Below the pieces are notes generated by a model. The model saw only the letters and a list, made by a program, of their open reading frames with translations, searched no databases and was not told the DNA's origin. The position numbers were made by a program, and so were the translations under genes. Positions 1-6,313 of a stretch of DNA of 14,517 nucleotides are shown here, in pieces (within the stretch, counting starts at the first letter, position 1; each line of letters starts with the position of its first letter). The DNA comes from CAYGTK01 sp964352775 (lineage in GTDB: Bacteria > Bacteroidota > Bacteroidia > Chitinophagales > CAIOSU01): assembly GCA_964352775.1 (NCBI GenBank), contig CAYGTK010000104.1:1-14517 (forward strand), in the 5' to 3' direction.

Positions 1-2
1 AC

Positions 3-101
3 GTACGGTTGCCGGAAGCCAGCCACTTTTTGCAGGACGATCAGGGCGAAGAAATTGCCCGTCGTGTGAATGAATTCATCACACAGACTCCTAACAATTA
101 A
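3..101 (+). CDS. Haloalkane-dehalogenase-like alpha/beta hydrolase, C-terminal end (partial)
   Basis: The window begins inside this gene; only the last 32 codons and the TAA stop at 99-101 are visible. The frame reads LPEASHFLQDDQGEEIARR followed by a short helix. This matches the end of haloalkane dehalogenases and related alpha/beta hydrolases, where the catalytic His (here the H of SHFLQDD) is followed by a Q-D/E-D stretch and a final amphipathic helix. The nucleophile, acid and lid domain lie outside the window, so substrate class cannot be judged. The gene points the same way as the monooxygenase/YceI pair 236 bp downstream, and another hydrolase of the same fold follows that pair. Family assignment is fairly good; the specific dehalogenase activity is not established. 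Confidence 0.7.
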   Translation, partial: VRLPEASHFLQDDQGEEIARRVNEFITQTPNN

Positions 102-337
102 TCATTGCAGGGCAGTGGAAGATTGCGTGGCTTTCATTGCCCTATATCAATCCGACATAACCTGTTAGAGAACGTAAGTGCGCAGACAAACACCCGCATG
201 GGGCAAGGCTCGAACATCAGCCCGGGTTTTGGTGGACGGCATACTTTACGAAATGACTGTGCAAGCGGTTTAAAGGCAATATGTAATAAGGAATTATCCT
301 TGTCCCTACACCATATTTCAAAGAGAGGTAAAAGAGT

Positions 338-2410
338 ATGAATCGAAAGTACCTAATAGCGACAGTTAGCCTCATGCTATTGATCGTCACCGTTATCGGA
401 GTGTTCGCTCATGACGATGAGTTATCAACCGATACGGATGGCGCAACGATAGAGGTCACTCTGGACTACACGCCGAATTACTATGAGCATGTCCAGCCAA
501 TTATGCAGACGAACTGTATCAGTTGTCACATTGATGGTGAAATCGGTCATGACATCTTTTCTATGGAAACGCCGGAGGAGATCATTGCTTCGGCTCAGGA
601 TATTGCGCTTGTCACGCGAATTCGCTATATGCCTCCTTGGCCTCCCAGCGAAAACTCACCACATTACTTGTATGAACGCACACTGACACAAGAAGAGCGT
701 GCAATAATCGCGGCGTGGGCTGGTGCTGGGGCTCCCGCAGGTGATCCCGCAGACGCTATTGAGGCAGAACCGGATGTTACTGTACCCCCGGTTGAACCTG
801 ACCTCACCTTACAAATGAACGCACCGTACGTTGCCGACCAGTCCGTGAACGACGACTACCGTTGCTTCATGTTGGATCCAGGCTTTGAAGAAGATACTTA
901 CGTCACTGCATATGACATCATCCCCGATAACACAGCAACCGTACATCATACGATTCTGTTCCTTGCAACTGAGGAACAACGCGCCGAAGCACTCGACAAA
1001 GACGGTGCAGACGGTCAGGCAGGGTGGTCGTGTTATGGGGCGACTGGACTATCAACTGGTTCCGGGGTTGACCCTGAACGTATCGCACGTTTGTTACCTA
1101 TATTATCTGAAGTTGGCGGTGCATCAGCAATGCGAGAGTTGATGAGTGCGGAGGATGCTGCTGACCAGATCGATGCCCTCATCGAGGCAAACCCCGATGG
1201 TGAATTGGCAGGATTGGTGAATAATCTGGGTGGCACACGCCTCTTCTTGGCGTTGGTTAACCGAGCACTCAATCGTGATGGCGAGTCGGGTGGTACGGCT
1301 GGCATCGGTACGGTTGGCAGTTGGGTGCCCGGCAACCAACCGTCCCACTTTCCTGAAGGAACAGGTATTCTCGTCGAAGCAGGTGGCTTTATTGTGATGC
1401 AGATGCACTACTACACAGCAGGTAGTGATGAACCCGACCAATCGACAGTGTTACTTGAAACAACTACTAACTCTGACACTATCGCGATTCAACGCCAACC
1501 GTTGTTTGCTCCCGTCGAAATCCCGTGCCCGACAGGTTTCAATAGCCCTGATTGCGAACGTGCCCCATCGCCGGGTGAAGGTATTCTCAACTCTAACTCC
1601 CTGTTAGCCCTTTGTGGTCATAGCTTGGTCGAGTACGGCACACAGAATGGTAGCAATGCAACCACTTCATGCGATACAACTGCCTCCACAACGGGTTGGG
1701 CAATTTCGATCAACAGCCATATGCACGAACTGGGTAAGGTATCACAGACAATCTTAAGACCGGGGCAACCGGATGAGCAAGTGTTGATCGACATCCAGGA
1801 TTGGGATTTTGACTGGCAGGGAGACTACTGGTTTGCCGAACCCATCTGGGTGAATGAAGGTGATGCGCTCCGTCTGATCTGCTCATGGGATAACAGCGAG
1901 AGTCTTGACAATCCTGCCCCACGTTATGTGACCTTCGGCGAAAGTACCAACGACGAGATGTGCCTCACTTCAATTGCAATTGTATCTGCCGAACCCGGGT
2001 CACCATCGCCTGTCATCTTGGGAGCAGAAGCACAAACTGCCTCCGATGAAATGAGCAATTCCCATAACCACAATATGCCACTGGAATTAGGAAGCGATGC
2101 CACCATACCCGAAGTCACACTCAGCGTCACGTCGGATGTGCTTGGTGGCTATCTTATAAACCTTGAAGTGCAGAATTTCACATTTGCACCACAAAATGTC
2201 GGCTTGGATCATGTTGATGGCGAAGGACACGCCCATCTCTATGTAAACGGCGAAAAAGTTGCCCGGCTGTATGGTGAATGGTTCTACTTGAACACCTTGC
2301 CTACTGGCGAAAACACGTTGACAGTCACATTGAATAGTAATACACATGCACCTCTGCATATTGATGGTGCACCTATATCTGCAAATGTTGTTGTTGATGT
2401 CAGCGAATAG
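338..2410 (+). CDS. Exported cytochrome c - copper type II (PHM/DBM-like) monooxygenase fusion
   Basis: A 690-residue exported protein. Residues 1-24 form a signal peptide ending VFA before HDD. Residues about 40-135 are a class I cytochrome c domain: CISCH (C60, C63, H64) binds heme, M98 in MPPWPP is the likely axial ligand, and it closes with an LTQEER...W..AGAP helix. Residues about 155-550 match the copper-dependent monooxygenases typified by peptidylglycine hydroxylase. VHHTILF (H203, H204) and QMHYY (H357) give the CuH site; HMHELGK (H461, H463) and DEMC (M541) give CuM. A helical insert sits at about 240-320, and a His-rich linker SNSHNHNM at 573-580. Residues about 592-690 form a beta-rich domain also found at the end of the next protein. 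It presumably hydroxylates an unknown substrate outside the membrane, with the heme supplying electrons (inference). The ATG follows GAGAGG at a good distance. The 26-bp gap to the YceI gene implies an operon. Confidence 0.85.
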   Translation: MNRKYLIATVSLMLLIVTVIGVFAHDDELSTDTDGATIEVTLDYTPNYYEHVQPIMQTNCISCHIDGEIGHDIFSMETPEEIIASAQDIALVTRIRYMPPWPPSENSPHYLYERTLTQEERAIIAAWAGAGAPAGDPADAIEAEPDVTVPPVEPDLTLQMNAPYVADQSVNDDYRCFMLDPGFEEDTYVTAYDIIPDNTATVHHTILFLATEEQRAEALDKDGADGQAGWSCYGATGLSTGSGVDPERIARLLPILSEVGGASAMRELMSAEDAADQIDALIEANPDGELAGLVNNLGGTRLFLALVNRALNRDGESGGTAGIGTVGSWVPGNQPSHFPEGTGILVEAGGFIVMQMHYYTAGSDEPDQSTVLLETTTNSDTIAIQRQPLFAPVEIPCPTGFNSPDCERAPSPGEGILNSNSLLALCGHSLVEYGTQNGSNATTSCDTTASTTGWAISINSHMHELGKVSQTILRPGQPDEQVLIDIQDWDFDWQGDYWFAEPIWVNEGDALRLICSWDNSESLDNPAPRYVTFGESTNDEMCLTSIAIVSAEPGSPSPVILGAEAQTASDEMSNSHNHNMPLELGSDATIPEVTLSVTSDVLGGYLINLEVQNFTFAPQNVGLDHVDGEGHAHLYVNGEKVARLYGEWFYLNTLPTGENTLTVTLNSNTHAPLHIDGAPISANVVVDVSE

Positions 2411-2436
2411 CCGACACATCGAGAGGATGAAAAATT

Positions 2437-3594
2437 ATGTCTAATCAACGCAAATGGCTTATTGCTGGCGCAGTTGTCATCGGTGTCCTGCTTATTGCTG
2501 GTGTGATCGTGTTTATTGATTGGTTCGGTGTAAGCGGACCGCAGAGTACAGGTGAGATTGACGCACCTGAATTAGTCGCCGACGATGTGGAAGATGTTGT
2601 CTATCGCATTGACTCGACACTGTCCGAAGTACGTTATGCCGTCGATGAAATCTTTGTCGGCAATCCCGTCAGCACAGCCGTTGGGGTAACAAACGTCATC
2701 GCAGGCGATGTGCTAATTAACACCGCCGACCCATCCAAGATTTCAGTCGGGACAATCGTTATTAATATCGAGTTGTTTGCATCGGATAGTGGTTTGCGTG
2801 ACGCGCGCATTCGCCAAGATTTTCTTGAATCAACGACTTACCCTGAAGCGACCTTCATCCCGACAGAGATTCTGGTCTTTCCCGATACCGTTGTTGTTGG
2901 TATGCCGACCACATTCCAGATGCGAGGTGACTTGACAATCAAGGAGACAACTGCCGAAGTGATGTGGGATGTCACCGCTACACTGGACGGTGATGTATTG
3001 AGTGGGCAAGCATCGACAATTGTGTTGATGTCCACCTTTGATGTCGGACCCATTAATATCGCTGGATTTGTCGAAACTTCGGATGAAGTCGATCTCACGT
3101 TTGATTTTGTAGCAATTTCCACCGAAGCCGATGCCGAAAGTGTGCGCGCAGACCTTAGTGTGGCTGAGGCTGAAGACACCGCAACTGAGACCGATACCGA
3201 CGCTGGTGATGCTGAAGATACATCAGAAACGGACACAACAACCGACCTTGAAGACATGACAGCTATAGCCCAAGATGTGATGTTGGATGTTGCACCAAGC
3301 GTCATCCTGAACGCAACACCAGATCGTGCATCAGGCGTAAACGTGCAGGTCACGTTGGAGAACTTCGTGTTTGCCCCCGATCAACTCGGTCAGGCGAATG
3401 AGGACGGAACTGGACATGTCTATCTGTTTGTTGATGGTAAACGCTACACGCGCATCTTAACGAAGTGGATTCATATTGATGATCTGTCACCTGGTACATA
3501 CCAATTGACAGTCGCACTCGCCCAAAATGACGGCACATTGCTGGCTTATGAGGGCGATGTCGTTTTAAGTTCAAATGAGCTTACGATACCATAA
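2437..3594 (+). CDS. Membrane-anchored YceI-family protein with extra C-terminal domain
   Basis: A 385-residue protein. Residues 6-28 form one hydrophobic segment after a positively charged start (NQRK), probably a signal anchor. Residues about 54-228 are a YceI domain (lipocalin-like barrel that binds isoprenoid-type lipids), recognised by YRIDSTLSEVRYAVDE, the RDARIRQDFLES..YPEATF segment and the GDLTIKETT strand. Residues about 229-275 are an acidic Thr/Asp/Glu-rich linker. Residues about 298-385 repeat the terminal domain of the preceding monooxygenase: NFVFAP at 309-314, GHVYLFVDG at 326-334, then W344 and a conserved LTV strand. YceI proteins are usually about 190 residues, so linker and tail roughly double the size. 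The ATG is preceded by GAGAGGATG. The 26-bp spacing to the monooxygenase suggests joint expression and a role as substrate carrier or partner, which is inference. Confidence 0.85.
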   Translation: MSNQRKWLIAGAVVIGVLLIAGVIVFIDWFGVSGPQSTGEIDAPELVADDVEDVVYRIDSTLSEVRYAVDEIFVGNPVSTAVGVTNVIAGDVLINTADPSKISVGTIVINIELFASDSGLRDARIRQDFLESTTYPEATFIPTEILVFPDTVVVGMPTTFQMRGDLTIKETTAEVMWDVTATLDGDVLSGQASTIVLMSTFDVGPINIAGFVETSDEVDLTFDFVAISTEADAESVRADLSVAEAEDTATETDTDAGDAEDTSETDTTTDLEDMTAIAQDVMLDVAPSVILNATPDRASGVNVQVTLENFVFAPDQLGQANEDGTGHVYLFVDGKRYTRILTKWIHIDDLSPGTYQLTVALAQNDGTLLAYEGDVVLSSNELTIP

Positions 3595-3742
3595 TCGCGT
3601 GTGATGGTAGACGAGCCGATTTGCTTAAAATAATTACTCACAGCGTATTCCATCAATTTTACCCGTGATTTGTAGCAAATCTGCAAATCTCCGATTTTAC
3701 AACCCATAAATAACATGTAAATCCAACAGAGGGTGTCAACCC

Positions 3743-4864
3743 ATGAAATCAATTATGTCAATTATCGCCAGTTTTATTCTTGTGAGTGCAATCGGTCTGA
3801 TTGTAAGTGCAGATGACCATGATGAATTACACTTGTGTGCGGATTATTATGCGAATATGGAGAATCCACCTGTTGATGCACAGGCATGGTGCGAAAGCGG
3901 GAGTTACTTCTCATGGCAATCGACCTTGCCATTAAACGTTACTTTTGAGGCGTTGAATATCTTCCATGTGTGTGAAGGCAATCCAAATAATCCGAAAATT
4001 CTCATGATTCATGGTTATCCGACGAGTAGTTTTGACTTTGCACTTTTATTTGAACGCCTCAGGGACGATCATTATGTTTGTGCGCTCGATACGCCGGGGT
4101 ATGGCTTCTCTGATAAACCACTCAATGGCTTTAAATATTCGATTTTTGATGATGTAAAATTAATCGATTATTACATTCGTGACATTATTGAATTTGACAA
4201 TTTCACACTCTTGACCCATAACAAAGGTAATAGTGTGGGTTTGGCTTTATTGCAAGCCTATCAGGCATATGATGAGCTACCCTATACCATCAACCACCAT
4301 GTCATTACCAACGGCAATATCTATCTAACAGTCGAACAACTTCCGGAAGGACAACAAACACTGCTCAATCCAGTAGCAGGTGCGATTGCGTCGCGCAGGA
4401 TTACGGGCGAACAATTTGCCACTGGATTATCCAATTTCTTTAGCGTGCCTTTATCCGAAGATAAAATCAAGGCATATGCGTCCATTTTAAATTATCGTGA
4501 TGGCACACTCGTTCAACACGAAATCATCAAGTATCTCAATGAACGCGATGAGCACGGGAATGATTGGTTGCAGACATTAGCTAATAGTGATGTGCTGACC
4601 ACCGTAATCTGGGGTGAGCAAGACACCGTCATACCCGTCACCGTTCCCGATGATGTGTGGGCGAACTTTCTAGCCGACCGTCCAGCACCTGCAAGTTACT
4701 GGCGCGTCCCCTGCGCTCATCATTATCTGCAAGTGGATCAACCCGACCTCGTCGTCGAGATTTTGACGACAGCAGTAGCCGACACTAACATCTCGGAAAT
4801 TGATGGTACTGACTGCTCTGCGTATCGCATTCAACACAACATCAATCAGAAAGAGACAAATTGA
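3743..4864 (+). CDS. Exported MEST/epoxide-hydrolase-like alpha/beta hydrolase with Asn at the nucleophile position
   Basis: A 373-residue protein with a signal peptide (residues 1-23, cleavage near VSA/DD). The alpha/beta hydrolase fold is clear: oxyanion motif HGYP at 90-93, DTPGYGFSDKP at 116-126, acid-bearing strand IWGEQD (D294), and catalytic His in AHHY (H326 or H327). The overall pattern, including ITNGNIYL after the nucleophile helix and NYRDGTLVQHEIIKY in the cap, resembles MEST-type epoxide-hydrolase-fold proteins. There the nucleophile elbow reads HDYGD; here it reads HNKGN, so the usual Asp is Asn160. Activity may therefore be lost, changed, or dependent on deamidation. Six cysteines (32, 50, 77, 113, 324, 358) could form disulfides in the exported protein. 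AGAGGG precedes the ATG. It lies 148 bp after the YceI gene, so it may share its transcript or have its own. Confidence 0.8.
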   Translation: MKSIMSIIASFILVSAIGLIVSADDHDELHLCADYYANMENPPVDAQAWCESGSYFSWQSTLPLNVTFEALNIFHVCEGNPNNPKILMIHGYPTSSFDFALLFERLRDDHYVCALDTPGYGFSDKPLNGFKYSIFDDVKLIDYYIRDIIEFDNFTLLTHNKGNSVGLALLQAYQAYDELPYTINHHVITNGNIYLTVEQLPEGQQTLLNPVAGAIASRRITGEQFATGLSNFFSVPLSEDKIKAYASILNYRDGTLVQHEIIKYLNERDEHGNDWLQTLANSDVLTTVIWGEQDTVIPVTVPDDVWANFLADRPAPASYWRVPCAHHYLQVDQPDLVVEILTTAVADTNISEIDGTDCSAYRIQHNINQKETN

Positions 4865-4996
4865 GTAGTGATGTGCGATGATATTGACCAATCTACCTGC
4901 AAAGCCAAACATCGTGATTATCATCACAGATCTAAATCATGGGTTTGTACTACCCGTTGTTTCAACATTATTTAATCATTCAAAGGGAGTATCAAA

Positions 4997-5590
4997 ATGG
5001 TAAACATTCTCAATAAAGCGTGGTGGGTTTTGCTTCTTCGTGGCACCAGCGCGATTCTATTTGCACTCCTGTTGCTCTTTGCACCGGGACTCACATTGGT
5101 CGGTGGGTTAGTCAGTTTCGTTATTCTTTTTGCAATTTATGCCTTGATTGACGGTATTTCAAACATTGTTGGTGCGGTGATGTACCGTGAAGGTCAGTGG
5201 GGTCTGGTCTTGCTGTGGGGCATCATCAGTGTGATTGCGGGACTCATCGCACTTGGTACACCAATTTTCTCACTCTTTGTTGTGTTCACGGTAAGCGTAA
5301 TGATCTACATTGTGGCATTTCGGTCAATCGTCGGAGGTATCATCGAAATATACAGTGCGTGGAAACTCCGCCAAGAAATTGATAACGAGTGGCTACTTGC
5401 TATAAACGGTGTACTTGCAGTGTTATTCGGCTTGATTTTGCTTGCTCGACCCATCACAGGCATTCAGGTTCTTGTTCTGATGACATCCTTTTATCTGCTG
5501 ATGGCAGGCGTGATGCAAATCGTTCTCGGATTTAAAGTGCGTGGTTGGGCGACGGTGTTGCCAGACCAGACCAATACAGCAACATCATAA
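4997..5590 (+). CDS. HdeD-family (DUF308) integral membrane protein
   Basis: A 197-residue, very hydrophobic protein with about six transmembrane helices arranged as repeated two-helix units. The opening WWVLLLRGTSAILFALLLL, the GLVLLWGIISVIAGL unit and the later LLAINGVLAVLFGLILLARP unit are typical of the HdeD/DUF308 family. E. coli HdeD contributes to acid resistance at high cell density, but for most family members, including this one, the molecular role is unknown. AAGGGAG lies at a normal distance upstream of the ATG. It is the last plus-strand gene, 132 bp after the hydrolase, and is followed by a largely non-coding stretch. No classical terminator was recognised after it. The family call is good; a functional link to the genes upstream is only suggested by position. 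Confidence 0.85.
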   Translation: MVNILNKAWWVLLLRGTSAILFALLLLFAPGLTLVGGLVSFVILFAIYALIDGISNIVGAVMYREGQWGLVLLWGIISVIAGLIALGTPIFSLFVVFTVSVMIYIVAFRSIVGGIIEIYSAWKLRQEIDNEWLLAINGVLAVLFGLILLARPITGIQVLVLMTSFYLLMAGVMQIVLGFKVRGWATVLPDQTNTATS

Positions 5591-5693
5591 GTCGTTCCAC
5601 ATGAGATGAGTTCTCGCTGGTTCTAACGGGTGAGGACTTAGCGTACTTTTTGTTGTCGGAGGAGATGAAACGTAGTAGTCTGGCATGCTCTAC

Positions 5694-5883
5694 CTATAGG
5701 GGTTTATCGCGCATCACCATGCTCTGAATCATCACGCTCAAGTTGTCAGCGAGTTCATCTGGTTCTTGTTGCTTACCCGACCTGATCCATTAGCAGGAAG
5801 TCAATCATTTTTAGATTTATACTTTCTGAGTTGTCAGTAGGCAATATCGCACGTGCAACATCTACAAGTTTAATTGCTGAAAC
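5694..5883 (-). pseudogene. Decayed coding remnant, C-terminal helices of an unidentified (possibly TetR-type) protein
   Basis: On the minus strand one frame reads from 5883 as an amphipathic stretch containing IKLVDVARAILPTD and MIDFLLMDQVG and hits a stop at 5773-5775. A neighbouring frame continues with KQQEPDELADNLSVMIQSM and VMRDKPL to a TAG at 5694-5696. Joined by one frameshift near 5775, the two segments look like the last helices of a single protein, loosely like the C-terminal dimerisation region of TetR-family regulators. There is no start, and an upstream stop at about 5884-5886 closes the first frame. The helical composition argues for former coding sequence; the family guess is weak. 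Confidence 0.25.
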
Positions 5884-6171
5884 CTAGAATTTTCGGTAAC
5901 TGGTTTGTGCAAAATATCAATGTGTTATCTTAGACTGGCTAAACAAGCGAAAAGGATAACATCCTGATTAGGGTAGAATACTTATCGCAACGGCGATGCG
6001 GATTGTAAGACCATAGCCTATATACTCGCCGTCAATACCAAGCCTTTCTATGTACGGCTCAAACTCTTTGCGAAAACCTGTGGCAAGCATTTCCAAATGA
6101 TTGGCTTTTATCAGCAATTCGATAATTTCGGAGTAAAGGACAAATTGCATGGTTAATAGCAAGAAAAAAGA

Positions 6172-6241
6172 GAAGCGCTCTGAGGATGCTATTTGGGCGT
6201 GGCTTTGCCTCGCGTCTTGCAAATAGCTCATAGAACGCTTC
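6172..6241. repeat. 70-nt nested inverted repeat (long hairpin)
   Basis: The outer arms 6172-6195 and 6220-6241 are near-complementary: GAAGCG pairs with CGCTTC, and GCTATTTG (6188-6195) pairs perfectly with CAAATAGC (6220-6227), with a few mismatches or bulges between. Inside lies a second stem, GCGTGGC, a TTT loop, then GCCTCGC. The result is one long, almost fully paired stem-loop on either strand. It lacks a T-run, so it is not a standard terminator. It resembles dispersed intergenic palindromes of the REP or MITE type. Only one copy is visible in this window. Confidence 0.7.
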
Positions 6242-6270
6242 ATATCCCAAGTCCCTTTAGCGAAGGCGTG

Positions 6271-6307
6271 CCCGAGCGGTCATCACAAAGTGATGAAAAA
6301 ACTCGGG
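6271..6307. repeat. Nested inverted repeat downstream of the PHP gene
   Basis: CCCGAG (6271-6276) pairs with CTCGGG (6302-6307). Inside it, TCATCAC (6280-6286) pairs perfectly with GTGATGA (6290-6296) around an AAA loop. It starts 7 bp past the stop codon of the minus-strand metallohydrolase. On that strand its T-run lies inside the 5' side of the structure and not after it, so it is not a classical intrinsic terminator. It may stabilise the 3' end of the operon transcript or belong to the same palindromic element as 6172-6241. Confidence 0.65.
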
Positions 6308-6313
6308 ATGTGA

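Larger units (their letters stand above)
5591..6313. other. Intergenic stretch between convergent gene sets, with remnant and hairpins
   Basis: This 723-bp stretch lies between the plus-strand HdeD gene and the end of the minus-strand transporter operon. From left to right it holds a decayed minus-strand coding remnant (5694-5883), a short inverted repeat (TGTTATC at 5923-5929 with GATAACA at 5955-5961), a minus-strand open frame with no recognised family (open from 6243 to 5968), a 70-nt nested hairpin (6172-6241) and a second nested hairpin (6271-6307). No intact gene is supported. The minus-strand open frame runs through the first hairpin and has no ribosome binding site, so it is probably not a gene; its portion beyond the hairpin (roughly 6152 to 5968) has protein-like composition but matches nothing I know. 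Confidence 0.5.

Noticed and set aside
207..230. Short GGCT/AGCC stem followed by GGGTTTT as a terminator of the first hydrolase
   Set aside because: A four-base stem with an eight-base loop is too weak, and the T-run is only four bases.
105..341. 78-codon plus-strand frame overlapping the monooxygenase start by ATGA
   Set aside because: It starts with TTG without a ribosome binding site, has no recognisable protein character, and fills the leader region between two genes. The stop/start overlap is probably chance.
2838..3353. 171-codon antisense frame within the YceI gene
   Set aside because: Composition is Ser/Val/Ala-rich, as expected from the reverse frame of an acidic Thr/Asp-rich coding region; the sense frame has clear domain evidence.
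4228..4242. G-N-S-V-G in the hydrolase as a serine-hydrolase GxSxG elbow
   Set aside because: Alignment on the His that precedes the elbow places Asn160 at the nucleophile position; the Ser of GNSVG is shifted four residues along the helix, so the match is probably accidental.
5611..5650. Possible terminator after the HdeD gene
   Set aside because: The stem has only six pairs with two wobbles, and the T-run lies more than ten bases beyond it.
6059..6250. 63-codon minus-strand frame across the 70-nt hairpin
   Set aside because: Its first half is palindromic sequence, it has no ribosome binding site, and it competes with another frame of equal quality.
6271..6307. Hairpin after the PHP gene as an intrinsic terminator
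   Set aside because: The T-run on the minus strand lies before the inner stem, not after the structure, so the classical arrangement is missing.
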